From NCBI RefSeq assembly GCF_019209935.1, contig NZ_JAHUTN010000001.1, forward strand, positions 248,001 through 312,000: a DNA stretch of 64,000 nucleotides. The letters are read 5' to 3'. Both the position numbers and the translations under genes were made by a program. Of this stretch, positions 7,546-16,578 are shown piece by piece. The notes beneath the pieces were generated by a model. That model had not been told where the DNA came from and searched no databases. It worked only from the letters and a program-made list of their open reading frames with translations. The DNA comes from Corynebacterium sp. TAE3-ERU16. Its GTDB lineage: Bacteria; Actinomycetota; Actinomycetes; Mycobacteriales; Mycobacteriaceae. Positions within the stretch are counted from its first letter, which is position 1, and every line of letters starts with the position of its first letter.

Positions 7546-9393
7546 TCACTCGGGATGGTGGACCTCAGGCAGGGCGTAGACGGGGGTCTCCAACCCCTCC
7601 AGCCGAGCCTTGAGCTGCAGTGCGAGATACCTGCTGTAGTGGCGCGACTGGTGCAGATTCCCACCGTGGAACCACAGATTCGTCTGGCGCGTGGGTTTCC
7701 ACATGTTCCGCAGCTCCCCCTCCCACGGCCCGGGATCCTTCGTCGTCCCCGACCCCAGCCCCCAGCACCGGCCCACCGACCGGGCGACCTCCGGGGAGAT
7801 CAACTGGGCGGCCCAACCGCTCATGGATCCGTACCCGGTGGCGAGGACGATGACGTCGGCGGGGATCTCCGTGCCGTCCGTGAGTACGACCGAGCGCTGT
7901 TTCACCTCCTCGATCGTGACCCCGGAGTGCAGTTCGATGTCACCGTCGATGATGAGCTGGGAGGCTCCGACGTCGATGTAGTATCCGGAGGCCCGACGGA
8001 GGTACTTCAGGAACAGTCCCGACCCGTCCTCACCGAAGTCGAGCAGGAAGCCGGCGTCCTCGAGCTGCCGGTAGAACTCGGCGTCCTGCTCACGGATGCG
8101 GTCGAAGATGGGCTTCTGCGCCTCCGCGAGATGCCGGTACGGGATCGAGGCGAACAACAGATCCGCGGTTTCGGTGTCGATCCCCGATTCGAGGGCGTCC
8201 TCGGAGTAGAGCGGCCCGAACACCTCCCTCATCAACGACTCCGACCGGACGATGTGCGTCGGGGACCGCTGGATCATCACGGGGTGTGCCCCGTTCGCGA
8301 ACAGATCGGCACATATGTCGTGAGCGGAGTTGTTCGCCCCCAGCACGACAACGTTCTTCCCGGCATCGGCACCGCCGCCCGGATGCTGGGAGGAGTGCCT
8401 GATCTCCCCGGCGAAATTCTCCTGCCCGGGTAGCGTCGGCACGTTCGGGACCCCGGACATACCGGTGGCCAGCACCAGGTGCTCCGGATTCAGGGTCAGG
8501 TTCTCCCCGTTGCGGCTGACCTCGACGGTCCACCGTCCCATGTGCTCATCGAAATCAGCCGAGATGCACGAGGTATCCGACCAGTAGTCGAGATCCATGA
8601 TCCCGACGTAGTGCTCCAGCCAGTCCCCCATCCGGTCCTTCGGGGTGAACACCGGCCAGTGATCGGGGAAAGGCAGGTAGGGCAGGTGATCGTACCAGAC
8701 CGGATCGTGCAGACACAGGGAGTGGTAGCGGCTCCGCCACTGGTCGCCCGGACGTGGGTGGCGGTCGATGATCAGGGCCGGTACACCGAGCCGCTTCAGC
8801 CGCGCCCCCAGCGCGATACCGCCCTGCCCACCGCCGACGATCAGGGTGAAAGGCTGCTCGCTGACGCCGAGCGCGGCCCGCCGGTCCGCCCTCCGGTCCG
8901 ACCAGTTCCGCCTGTCCTCGCCCGGGCGGCCGTGCCGTGCTCCCAACTCGCGGTTGCGCCCGGCCGCCTCCGGGTGGTCGATCAGTTGCTGGGCCGAGGT
9001 GGTGAGCATCGCCGCCTTACCCTCACGTAGACGCACCACGCCGCGACAGTGGAAATCCGCGGTGTCGAATGTGAGGAAGGACCAGTCGTCCTCGCCGGGA
9101 TCGACCACCTCCAGGTTCCGCATGGCGCAGCGCGGCCATGTTTCCCGGATCATCGCGGTGATCGAGTCGAGCCCCTCGGCGGTGTGGATGTTCCAGGTGA
9201 AGGAGGCGAGATCACGCCAACAGGCGTCCTCGGTGAACAACGTCGCCAACTCCGCGGCAGCATCCCCGGGGTCGAGTTGATCGACCCTGGCGGTGATGTC
9301 CGCCAGTTTCCCGACCCAGTCATGCACGCTGCCGGTTTCGATATCACCGGAGGTGTCCGTGTCCGCTTGCGACATCGTGTTCGTGGTGGTCAT
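7546..9393 (-). CDS. Flavin-containing monooxygenase with N-terminal NTF2/SnoaL-like domain
   Basis: The 615-aa protein has two parts. Residues up to about 150 resemble a SnoaL/NTF2-like cone fold (LATLFTEDACWRDLASFTWN). From about residue 180 a FAD and NADPH monooxygenase follows: FAD Rossmann motif VGGGQGGIALGARL, an FMO-type signature FAGEIRHSSQH, a second nucleotide-binding motif VVVLGANNSAHDICADL and ATGYGSM near the C terminus. Such enzymes hydroxylate N or S atoms or insert oxygen next to a ketone. The substrate is unknown, and nothing links it functionally to the surrounding nucleoside genes. The ATG at 9393 is chosen because GAGGAGG lies about 9 nt upstream; an in-frame upstream ATG lacks one. 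Confidence 0.8.
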   Translation of the reverse strand: MTTTNTMSQADTDTSGDIETGSVHDWVGKLADITARVDQLDPGDAAAELATLFTEDACWRDLASFTWNIHTAEGLDSITAMIRETWPRCAMRNLEVVDPGEDDWSFLTFDTADFHCRGVVRLREGKAAMLTTSAQQLIDHPEAAGRNRELGARHGRPGEDRRNWSDRRADRRAALGVSEQPFTLIVGGGQGGIALGARLKRLGVPALIIDRHPRPGDQWRSRYHSLCLHDPVWYDHLPYLPFPDHWPVFTPKDRMGDWLEHYVGIMDLDYWSDTSCISADFDEHMGRWTVEVSRNGENLTLNPEHLVLATGMSGVPNVPTLPGQENFAGEIRHSSQHPGGGADAGKNVVVLGANNSAHDICADLFANGAHPVMIQRSPTHIVRSESLMREVFGPLYSEDALESGIDTETADLLFASIPYRHLAEAQKPIFDRIREQDAEFYRQLEDAGFLLDFGEDGSGLFLKYLRRASGYYIDVGASQLIIDGDIELHSGVTIEEVKQRSVVLTDGTEIPADVIVLATGYGSMSGWAAQLISPEVARSVGRCWGLGSGTTKDPGPWEGELRNMWKPTRQTNLWFHGGNLHQSRHYSRYLALQLKARLEGLETPVYALPEVHHPE

Positions 9394-9599
9394 TCTGTCC
9401 GCCTCCTCAGTCGGGTGTGGGAGGGGTCGACGACACGACCCCACCGTGTGTTCCACAACACACTACCCGGATACCTGGTGTCTCGCGTCACACTCTGGTA
9501 TCTGATGCAAAAGTTCACCCCCGGCGCCCCCGGGGGCGACCAAATCCCATCAGACCGGACGCATGACACCGTCGCCTCCCCCGAGGGGGGAACAGAGCC

Positions 9600-9626
9600 G
9601 GGTCGGAGGCGGAAACCTCCGGACCC
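9600..9626. terminator. Hairpin downstream of nupC
   Basis: GGGTCGGAGG (9600-9609) pairs with CCTCC and GACCC (9616-9620 and 9622-9626) around the loop CGGAAA, with one bulged G. It lies just beyond the nupC stop on the minus strand and fits a factor-independent terminator without a U-tract. Confidence 0.5.
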
Positions 9627-9656
9627 GACCCACGGAGACTCCTCCCTGCAACGGCG

Positions 9657-10871
9657 TCAGAGCGCGACGACACCGACAATGGCGGCGTTGAGCATGTTGA
9701 CGGTGAACCCACCGAGCAGCGCCCAGGGGCCGAGCTTCGCGACCTCGCCACGACGCTCGGGGACGAGACCGCCGATCGCACCGATCTGGATGGCGATGGA
9801 GCTGAAGTTCGCGAAACCCGCCAGTGCGAAGGTCGTGATCATCACGGTCTTCGGGGAGAAGGAGTCGATCTGCGGACCGAATGAGGAGAATCCGACGAAC
9901 TCGTTGATCACCGTCTTCTGCCCGATGAAGTTGCCCACGCCGAGGGCCTCCGACCAGGGAACACCGATCAGCCAGGCGACGGGCGCGAAGAGCACTCCGA
10001 ACAACGCCTCCAGTGACCAGTTGTCCTGCCCGAACCAGCCACCGATTCCGGCTAGCATCGCGGAGAGCATGGTGATCAGGGCGATGAAGGCGATGAGCAG
10101 GCAACCGACGGCGACGGCGATCCTGCCACCGGCCATCGCCCCGGAACCGATGGCGTCGATGATGTTCTTAGACTCGGTGTCACGGACGTCCCGGATGCCG
10201 GCGTCGAGATCGGATTCCTCGGTCTCGGGCATGAATGCCTTGGCGACGATCAGGGAGCCCGGCGCGTTCATCAGGGAGGCAGCGAGCAGGTACTCGAGCG
10301 GCGCGCCGAGGAGCGAGTATCCGATGAGGGTGGACCCGGCGACCGAGGCGAAGCCGCCGGTCATGCATGCGAAGAGCTCACTGCGGGTCAGTTTCGGGAG
10401 ATAGGGCGCGACGACGAGCGGAGCCTCGGACTGGCCGAGGAAGATCACGGTGGAGGCGAAGACGCTCTCCACCTTGGAGGTGCCGAGCAGCCACTTGAGC
10501 GCGCCGCCCAGGATGTCGACGAAGTACTGGATCACCCGGAGGTAGTAGAGGGCGCCGATGATCGCGCCCAGAACGATGATGACGGGGAGGACGTTCAGCG
10601 CAAAGACGAAACCGTTGTCGCCGCCGAACAGGCCGCCGAACACGAACTGGGTGCCGACGTTGGTGAAGTCGGTGAGTTTCTCGAGTCCGTGTGCCACGGA
10701 TTTCAGGGCGTTGAAGCCGACGTCCCATTTGAGCACGAGGAGGGCGAAGGAGACCTGGAGGAGCAGGCCGACCCCCAGAGTGCGCCACCTGATGGCGGAG
10801 CGGTGTCGGGAGAAGAGTATGGCGAGGCCGAAGATGACGGCTATACCCAGCAGTCCCTGGAAGCGGTCCAT
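9657..10871 (-). CDS. nupC: Concentrative nucleoside transporter, NupC/CNT family
   Basis: This 404-aa integral membrane protein imports nucleosides by proton or sodium symport. It has the CNT architecture: three N-terminal hydrophobic helices, the FVFALNVLPVIIVLGAIIGALYYL gate region (quoted only in part of the family pattern), the conserved LGQSEAPLVVAPYL substrate loop, MTGGFASVAGSTL, and a late FANFSSIAIQIGAIGGLVPE segment. These glutamine/serine/glutamate-rich loops define the family. TAGGAGC 6 nt upstream sets the start at 10871. It follows cdd by 52 nt on the same strand, so cdd-nupC is an operon of uptake plus deamination, divergent from deoA-deoC. Confidence 0.92.
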   Translation of the reverse strand: MDRFQGLLGIAVIFGLAILFSRHRSAIRWRTLGVGLLLQVSFALLVLKWDVGFNALKSVAHGLEKLTDFTNVGTQFVFGGLFGGDNGFVFALNVLPVIIVLGAIIGALYYLRVIQYFVDILGGALKWLLGTSKVESVFASTVIFLGQSEAPLVVAPYLPKLTRSELFACMTGGFASVAGSTLIGYSLLGAPLEYLLAASLMNAPGSLIVAKAFMPETEESDLDAGIRDVRDTESKNIIDAIGSGAMAGGRIAVAVGCLLIAFIALITMLSAMLAGIGGWFGQDNWSLEALFGVLFAPVAWLIGVPWSEALGVGNFIGQKTVINEFVGFSSFGPQIDSFSPKTVMITTFALAGFANFSSIAIQIGAIGGLVPERRGEVAKLGPWALLGGFTVNMLNAAIVGVVAL

Positions 10872-10923
10872 GGGGGCTCCTATCGGTCGGTTCGGTTGGC
10901 GGTGAGAGTCGTGCGGGGAGGCC

Positions 10924-11340
10924 CTAGAGGGCGTCCGGCCCGAAGGCGTGCGGCAGGAGGTCGGTGAAGGCGATGCTGACCGGGTCCCCGGAGGGCCCCT
11001 CGACGATCACCCGGTCGCAGCTGAATTCCCCGAGCACCTGCCGGCACGCACCGCAGGGATGACAGGGGGCCGCTTTCAGTCCGACGACGGCGGTCGCGAT
11101 GATGTGCGGGCGTTCCCCGGTCGCCCGGTCCCGCTCACGCTCGGCGATCATCCGGCCCACCGCGGTCCGTTCGGCGCAGATCGTCAGACCGTAGGAGGCG
11201 TTCTCCACGTTGCACCCGGTGACGATCCGACCGTCCTCGAGGAGGAGCGCTGCGCCCACCGGGAAGTCCGAGTAGGGGGCGTAGGCGCTGTGCACGGCGG
11301 CGCGGGCCTGGTCGAGGAGTTCTGCGTCGGAGACTGCCAT
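10924..11340 (-). CDS. cdd: Cytidine deaminase
   Basis: Cdd hydrolyses cytidine and deoxycytidine to uridine and deoxyuridine. The 138-aa length is typical of the homotetrameric form. Zinc ligands and the catalytic Glu are visible in CAERTAVG and PCHPCGACRQVL, and GCNVENASYG is the nucleoside-binding strand. A purine-rich GAAGGA site precedes the ATG at 11340. The gene shares its upstream region, including a 36-bp palindrome, with the divergent deoA and is co-directional with nupC, placing it in a deoxynucleoside salvage and catabolism regulon. Confidence 0.95.
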   Translation of the reverse strand: MAVSDAELLDQARAAVHSAYAPYSDFPVGAALLLEDGRIVTGCNVENASYGLTICAERTAVGRMIAERERDRATGERPHIIATAVVGLKAAPCHPCGACRQVLGEFSCDRVIVEGPSGDPVSIAFTDLLPHAFGPDAL

Positions 11341-11373
11341 GTCAGGTCCTTCGGGGCGGGGACTGAGATCACA

Positions 11374-11409
11374 TGAACAGTTGTCAACTTATTCATTGAC
11401 ATTTGTTCA
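11374..11409. promoter_or_regulatory. 36-bp palindromic operator between cdd and deoA
   Basis: TGAACA-gt-TGTCAA (11374-11387), an 8-nt centre, and TTGACA-tt-TGTTCA (11396-11409) form a palindrome with only the two bases between the half-motifs not matching. It lies midway between the divergent cdd and deoA genes and overlaps the deoA -35. It is the obvious binding site for the SorC-type DeoR encoded at 6504-7481. The TGAACA half also occurs in the Bacillus DeoR operator, which is consistent but does not prove the match. Confidence 0.7.
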
Positions 11410-11424
11410 CCGCATTATGATAAT
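11396..11424 (+). promoter_or_regulatory. deoA promoter
   Basis: TTGACA (11396-11401) and GATAAT (11419-11424) are spaced by exactly 17 bp, close to the consensus. The -35 is part of the palindromic operator, so bound repressor would exclude RNA polymerase. TATGAT at 11416 is an alternative -10. Confidence 0.7.
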
Positions 11425-11499
11425 CGGGTTGTGGACCACCGCACAAGGGTTTCGCGGATTTATTCCCGGTCACATCGCGACCGGCACAAGGAGAAGGAC

Positions 11500-12792
11500 A
11501 TGGGAACGACATTCGACACCGTGGACATCATCCGGACCAAGCGGGACGGAGGTGAACTCAGCGGAGCCGAGATCGACTGGATCATCGACGCGTACACCAA
11601 CGGAGGCGTCGGGGACGAGCAGATGGCCGCCCTCGCGATGGCCATCTTCCTCAACGGAATGACCACAGGGGAGACCAGCCGGTGGACCCGGGCCATGATC
11701 GACTCCGGCGAACGCCTCGACTTCTCCGGACTGGGCAAGCCCACGACGGACAAGCACTCCACGGGCGGCGTGGGCGACAAGATCACGCTCCCTCTCGCAC
11801 CCCTCGTCGCCTCCTTCGGCGTCGCCGTCCCGCAGCTGTCGGGCCGTGGGCTCGGCCACACCGGCGGCACCCTCGACAAGCTCGAGTCGATCCCCGGATG
11901 GCGGGCGGACATCTCCACGGAACGCATGATGGAGATCCTCCGCGATCCGGGGTGCATCGTCTGCGCCGCCGGAACCGGACTCGCCCCGGCCGACCGCAAG
12001 CTCTACGCCCTGCGCGACATCACCGGCACCGTCGACTCGATCCCGCTGATCGCCAGCTCCATCATGAGCAAGAAGATCGCCGAGGGTACCTCGGCTCTGG
12101 TCCTCGACGTCAAGGTCGGCGACGGCGCGTTCATGAAGGACCCGGACACCGCCCGCGAACTCGCCCGGACGATGGTCGACCTGGGCCGCGCCGCGGACGT
12201 CGACACCCGCGCCCTGCTCACCGACATGTCCACTCCCCTGGGCCGCACCGTGGGCAACGCCCTCGAGGTGCGTGAATCCCTCGAGGTGCTCGCCGGTGGC
12301 GGACCGGCGGACGTCGTCGAGCTCACCGTGGAACTCGCACGGGAGATGCTCGACGCCGCCGGGGTCCGCGACGCCGACGTCGAGGCGGCGCTCGCCGACG
12401 GGCGGGCGATGGACACCTGGCGGAGGATGATCCGCGCCCAGGGTGGCGACCCGGACGCGGAGCTGCCCACGGCCGCCCACACCCACGTGGTAACGGCCGA
12501 CCGGGACGGCGTCCTGGAGCGTCTCGACGCGCTCCCCGTCGGCGTCGCCAGCTGGCGCCTCGGCGCCGGGCGCGCCCGCAAGGAGGACAGCGTCCAGGCG
12601 GGGGCCGGCGTGGAGATCCATGCCGTACCCGGAGACACCGTCACCGCCGGCCAGAAACTGTTCACACTGCACACCGACACCCCCGAGCGCTTCGGGCGGG
12701 CCATCGAGTCCCTCAACGGGGGCTACAGTCTCGCACCGACGGGCAGCGACGTCCCGGCTCGCGAATCCGCCATCCTCGACCGCATCAACTGA
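11500..12792 (+). CDS. deoA: Thymidine phosphorylase
   Basis: DeoA splits thymidine or deoxyuridine with phosphate into base and deoxyribose-1-phosphate. The signature of the family is clear: KHSTGGVGDKITLPLAP for phosphate binding, LSGRGLGHTGGTLDKLES, and SSIMSKKIAEGTSALVLDVKVGDGAFMK. The protein is 430 aa, the usual length. The ATG at 11500 is preceded by the strong purine-rich site AAGGAGAAGGA; the frame extends further upstream into the promoter, which is not coding. It is the first gene of deoA-deoC-phosphomutase, which together convert deoxynucleosides to acetaldehyde and glyceraldehyde-3-phosphate. Confidence 0.95.
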   Translation: MGTTFDTVDIIRTKRDGGELSGAEIDWIIDAYTNGGVGDEQMAALAMAIFLNGMTTGETSRWTRAMIDSGERLDFSGLGKPTTDKHSTGGVGDKITLPLAPLVASFGVAVPQLSGRGLGHTGGTLDKLESIPGWRADISTERMMEILRDPGCIVCAAGTGLAPADRKLYALRDITGTVDSIPLIASSIMSKKIAEGTSALVLDVKVGDGAFMKDPDTARELARTMVDLGRAADVDTRALLTDMSTPLGRTVGNALEVRESLEVLAGGGPADVVELTVELAREMLDAAGVRDADVEAALADGRAMDTWRRMIRAQGGDPDAELPTAAHTHVVTADRDGVLERLDALPVGVASWRLGAGRARKEDSVQAGAGVEIHAVPGDTVTAGQKLFTLHTDTPERFGRAIESLNGGYSLAPTGSDVPARESAILDRIN

Positions 12793-12816
12793 CCTTCCAA
12801 GGAGACCTGAGAAGAC

Positions 12817-13479
12817 ATGACCGCACACACCCGCGCAGACATCGCCCGCATCATCGACCACACCCTGCTCAAGCCGGAGGCCACCGCGGACCAGGTTGCG
12901 GATCTCGTCACCGAGGCCGCGGAGCTGAACTGCTACTCCGTCTGCGTCTCCCCGTCACAGCTACCCGTCGAGGTACCCGAAGGGCTGCACGTCGCCACGG
13001 TCGTCGGGTTCCCCTCCGGCGCGGTCAAGCCCGGGATCAAGGCCGCGGAGGCCGCCCGCGCCGTCAGTGACGGCGCCGGGGAGGTCGACATGGTCATCAA
13101 CATCGCCCTGGCGAAGGAGAATCGCTTCGACGAGCTCGAGGCCGAGATCCGCGCCGTCCGCGAGGCCTGCCCCGCACCGGTCGTCCTGAAGGTCATCATC
13201 GAGTCCGCCGCACTGGACGACGACGAGATCGTCGCGGCCTGCCGCGCCGCCGAGGCCGCCGGTGCCGACTTCGTCAAGACCTCCACCGGATTCCACCCGG
13301 CGGGCGGCGCCAGCGTGCACGCGGTGAAACTCATGGCCGACACCGTCGGCGGCCGACTCGGGGTCAAGGCCTCCGGCGGCATCCGCAGTGCCTGGGACGC
13401 CGTGGCGATGGTCGAGGCCGGAGCCACCCGACTCGGGCTGTCCTCCTCCGCCGCCGTCCTCGACGGACTCGACGACTGA
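12817..13479 (+). CDS. deoC: Deoxyribose-phosphate aldolase
   Basis: DeoC cleaves deoxyribose-5-phosphate to acetaldehyde and glyceraldehyde-3-phosphate. The 220-aa class I aldolase shows the [11 protein letters not shown] start, VVGFPSG, the EVDMVIN strand, a proton-relay Lys in VVLKVIIE and the Schiff-base Lys in [10 protein letters not shown], with KASGGIRS for the phosphate site. It follows deoA by 24 nt with AAGGAGA upstream, so it is in the same operon. Confidence 0.95.
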   Translation: MTAHTRADIARIIDHTLLKPEATADQVADLVTEAAELNCYSVCVSPSQLPVEVPEGLHVATVVGFPSGAVKPGIKAAEAARAVSDGAGEVDMVINIALAKENRFDELEAEIRAVREACPAPVVLKVIIESAALDDDEIVAACRAAEAAGADFVKTSTGFHPAGGASVHAVKLMADTVGGRLGVKASGGIRSAWDAVAMVEAGATRLGLSSSAAVLDGLDD

Positions 13480-13518
13480 CACGAAACACCCCCATTCCGC
13501 CAGAAAGACGTGATCTGC

Positions 13519-15228
13519 ATGACGATCATCGACCGTGCCCGCGACTGGGCGTCCCACGACCCCGATCCAGCGACGCGGGAGGAACTCAACCAACTCATCG
13601 ACTCGGCGGCGAACTCCGCGGCGGACAGCGCAGCCGTGACGGAGCTGGAGTCCCGCTTCGCCGGACCCCTGATGTTCGGCACCGCCGGCCTGCGGGGCAG
13701 GGTCGGCGCCGGCGAGACCCGGATGAACCGTGCCGTGGTCACCCGCGCCACCCACGGACTGATGTCGTGGCTGAACGATCAGGTCGACGACACCCCCACC
13801 GTGGTGATCGGCTGCGACGCCCGCCACGGTTCCGCCGACTTCCGGAAGGCCGCGGCGGGTGTGGTCGCCGCGGCGGGGGGACGCGCGCTGGTCCTGCCCG
13901 CACAGCTGCCCACCCCGGTCACCGCGTTCGCGGTCCGGCATCTGGGCGCGGACGCGGGAATCATGGTCACCGCGTCCCACAACCCACCCGACGACAACGG
14001 CTACAAGGTCTACCTGGGTGGTCGGGTCGCCCGGGGCCCCGCGGAGGGTGTCCAGCTGATCAGCCCCGCGGATGCCGAGATCGCCGGGGCCATCGCCGCG
14101 GCGCCTCCCGCCGACGAGATCGCGCTCGCCTGGGAGAAGGTGGAGCACGTCGATGTCCTGGACGCCTACCTTGCCCGTGCCGAGGAGATCGGCCGGGCGT
14201 TCCCGGCGACGGGTCGGGCCCGCTCGGATCTCCGGGTGGTGCTCACCCCGATGCACGGCGTCGGTGGGGCCACCGCGGCCCGCGCCCTGGAAGCGGCCGG
14301 ATTCACGGACGTGCGCCTCGTTCCCGGCCAGGCTGATCCGGACCCGGACTTCCCCACCGTCGCGTTCCCGAACCCGGAGGAGCCCGGTGCCCTCGACCTG
14401 TCGATGGATCTGGCCCGGGAGATCGACGCCGACATCATCATCGCGCTCGACCCGGACGCCGACCGCTGCTCCACAGCCGTCCCGGACGCGGACGCTCCCG
14501 GTGGGTGGCGTCAGCTCACCGGCGATGAGATCGGGGCTCTGCTCGGCGAGTTCCTCGCCTCCCGACGGGAGACCGGTTGCACCGGGGAGGACGCGGTGCT
14601 GGCGAACTCCATCGTCTCGGGGCGTCTGCTCGGCCGGATCGCGGAGCACCACGGCCTGCGGCACCGGTCGACACTGACCGGGTTCAAGTGGATCGCCCGG
14701 ACCCCGGACATGATCTTCGGCTACGAGGAGGCGATCGGCTACTGCTGCGACCCCACGCATGTCCGCGACAAGGACGGGGTGACGGCTGCGGTGACCATGT
14801 GCTCGCTGGCCGCCGGGCTGAAGTCCGACGGGCGGTCGCTGCGGGACGAGCTCGACGACCTCGCCCGGAGGCACGGTCTGCACGCCACGGCACCCCTGAC
14901 CTTCCGGGTGGCGGACACCTCACTCATCACGGAGGGCATGCGGACCCTGCGTTCGGCGCCCCCGGCGGAGCTCGCCGGTTCGCCCGTCGTGGACTGCGCG
15001 GATCTCCTCGACGGGTACCGGGGTCTTCCTCCCACCGACGGCATGCTCCTGGTCACCCGGGACGATGACCGCGTCATCGTGCGACCCTCCGGAACCGAAC
15101 CGAAACTCAAGTGCTATCTCGAGGTGGTCATGCCGGTGGGGCCCGACGGCGCCATCCCCCGTGCGGCCGCCGCAGCACGCCTGGAGCGGATCAGGTCGGA
15201 CATGGCCGCGGCCACCCGAATGGCCTGA
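13519..15228 (+). CDS. Phosphohexomutase-superfamily protein, probable phosphopentomutase of the deo operon
   Basis: This about 569-aa enzyme belongs to the alpha-D-phosphohexomutase superfamily. The four loops are present: TASHNPP with the phosphoserine, metal-binding DPDADR, sugar-binding FGYEEAIGY and phosphate-binding RPSGTEPKLK. Members of this subgroup (PGM2-like) act on phosphopentoses as well as glucose-1-phosphate. The position after deoC suggests conversion of deoxyribose-1-phosphate to the 5-phosphate, filling the step between DeoA and DeoC. The ATG at 13519 is preferred because AGAAAGA lies about 10 nt upstream; the GTG at 13510 would be too close to it. Confidence 0.88.
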   Translation: MTIIDRARDWASHDPDPATREELNQLIDSAANSAADSAAVTELESRFAGPLMFGTAGLRGRVGAGETRMNRAVVTRATHGLMSWLNDQVDDTPTVVIGCDARHGSADFRKAAAGVVAAAGGRALVLPAQLPTPVTAFAVRHLGADAGIMVTASHNPPDDNGYKVYLGGRVARGPAEGVQLISPADAEIAGAIAAAPPADEIALAWEKVEHVDVLDAYLARAEEIGRAFPATGRARSDLRVVLTPMHGVGGATAARALEAAGFTDVRLVPGQADPDPDFPTVAFPNPEEPGALDLSMDLAREIDADIIIALDPDADRCSTAVPDADAPGGWRQLTGDEIGALLGEFLASRRETGCTGEDAVLANSIVSGRLLGRIAEHHGLRHRSTLTGFKWIARTPDMIFGYEEAIGYCCDPTHVRDKDGVTAAVTMCSLAAGLKSDGRSLRDELDDLARRHGLHATAPLTFRVADTSLITEGMRTLRSAPPAELAGSPVVDCADLLDGYRGLPPTDGMLLVTRDDDRVIVRPSGTEPKLKCYLEVVMPVGPDGAIPRAAAAARLERIRSDMAAATRMA

Positions 15229-15268
15229 GCCCCTCCCCCGCACAGGCTTTGACCAGCCGTTTCACATC

Positions 15269-15305
15269 TCACCCCGGAACAGGACACGATCCCGTCCCGG
15301 GGTGA
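15269..15305. terminator. Hairpin ending the deo operon
   Basis: TCACCCCGG (15269-15277) pairs with CCGGGGTGA (15297-15305), and further short pairing is possible inside. It lies 41 nt after the phosphomutase stop and before a new promoter, so it is a probable terminator. Confidence 0.5.
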
Positions 15306-15409
15306 ACGTTTCCATGGGGACTGTCTTATAGTGTCCAGTAGAGGAAGTACGTCCCGGATCGGCGCACCGACCCGGTGTCCACGCCCGACGACGAGAGAGG
15401 ACGGCCGAG

Positions 15410-16084
15410 ATGACGACGCCCCGGGGTCGGCACGCCCGCAGCGATGACGACGTCGTCTCCCCCGCCCCCGTCGTCCGGCTGAACACCGAGTCGTTCCGGG
15501 TACCCACCGGCGCCGACTTCATCGCGATCAGCCACGGCGCCCCGGTCGTCGCATCGTGGCCGCCACCGACGCATTCCGGGGAATCGGCGGCAACCGTCAC
15601 CGCCTCCCCGACGGACGCGGAACCCGCCGAGTTGTTCCGCCGGAAGGTGCACTCCCGCCGACCGTCCGCGCCCGAGATCCCACACCGTCCCGTCCCCCCG
15701 GTACCGGAACCCCGGGTGGAGCGACGGACGGTCACCGCACCACCCACGGAAGATGAGCGGCCACTGCCCGCACCCCACCGGCGGGCGTCGTCGGGGCACC
15801 GCCGGAGGTCCCGTCCCGCGGCGACGTTCCTCAACCTCTGGCGCCTGCCGTCGGGGACCGAGCCCCATCTGCTCCGGCCCACGGCGCAGCGCCAGTTGAC
15901 CTCCTGGGTGGTCGCGACGTTCCTCTGCTGCGTCACCCTGGGGATCGGCCTGGCGCTCCTCATTCACGGTCTCGCGGACGGCTCCGGCCCCGGTGTCCAC
16001 ACCGGGTGCCTGCTGTCGAGCGTCGCACTGTGCCTGTTCTTCTGCGCCAACGCCTTCCTCCGCCCCGGGGATGTCCTCCGATGA
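15410..16084 (+). CDS. Proline/arginine-rich protein with two C-terminal membrane segments, function unknown
   Basis: I do not recognise this 224-aa protein. About 160 residues of Pro/Arg/Ser-rich, probably disordered cytoplasmic sequence are followed by two hydrophobic helices (WVVATFLCCVTLGIGLALLI and a second around CLLSSVALCLFFCANAF). A TATAGT -10-like box lies at 15327-15332 and a GAGAGGA ribosome site precedes the ATG. The stop overlaps the next start as ATGA, so the two membrane proteins are translationally coupled and may form a complex. Confidence 0.6.
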   Translation: MTTPRGRHARSDDDVVSPAPVVRLNTESFRVPTGADFIAISHGAPVVASWPPPTHSGESAATVTASPTDAEPAELFRRKVHSRRPSAPEIPHRPVPPVPEPRVERRTVTAPPTEDERPLPAPHRRASSGHRRRSRPAATFLNLWRLPSGTEPHLLRPTAQRQLTSWVVATFLCCVTLGIGLALLIHGLADGSGPGVHTGCLLSSVALCLFFCANAFLRPGDVLR

Positions 16085-16578
16085 CGGGATACATCGCCGT
16101 GGCGGTCTTCGTGGTCGGACTCTCCCACGCGCTCGTGACGCTCATCAGTCTCGCCGGGGCGCGGACAACCGCACGGCGGGCGTGGGCGACCGCCCTGAAG
16201 TCCCGGCCCGGTGACCGGGTGGCCGAGTTCGAACTGCTCACCGACTCCGATTGTCCACCGCTGCGGGACTTTCCGCTCCTGGACAGCTACATCCTCGGGC
16301 GCGACGACGACGCGGTTCCGGACGTCGAACTCGGGCTGATCCGCTCGGATCTGCGTCGTCGCGCCCATCTGTGGGCCACCGCGGCGAAGGTGTGGTGGGT
16401 CGCCGCACTCGTGCTCTCCGCGGTCAGCGTGCCCGCCCTCGCCTCGGATGCAACCTCCGGGAGCGCCGTGATCATCATGTGTCTGATCATCGTCGCCCTC
16501 GTCGCCGCGGCCTCCTGGGCGACCACGGCCGCGTCCGTTCTCCGCAGCCACGCGGTCAAGGTTCCGGCACCGTTGTGA
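16081..16578 (+). CDS. Membrane protein with three predicted helices, function unknown
   Basis: This is a 165-aa protein with an N-terminal hydrophobic helix (IAVAVFVVGLSHALVTLISLA), a polar domain of about 80 residues with LLTDSDCPPLRDFPLLDSYI, and two C-terminal helices. The ATG at 16081 overlaps the TGA of the previous gene. An upstream in-frame start lies within that gene and is rejected. No family was recognised. Its coupling with the preceding two-helix protein is the main clue. Confidence 0.6.
   Translation: MTGYIAVAVFVVGLSHALVTLISLAGARTTARRAWATALKSRPGDRVAEFELLTDSDCPPLRDFPLLDSYILGRDDDAVPDVELGLIRSDLRRRAHLWATAAKVWWVAALVLSAVSVPALASDATSGSAVIIMCLIIVALVAAASWATTAASVLRSHAVKVPAPL

Noticed and set aside
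11470-12861. 463-aa minus-strand open frame opposite deoA
   Set aside because: Thymidine phosphorylase signatures on the plus strand are unambiguous; this is a shadow frame.
12961-14883. 640-aa minus-strand open frame opposite deoC and the phosphomutase
   Set aside because: It is antisense to two well-recognised enzymes; no motif or ribosome site supports it.
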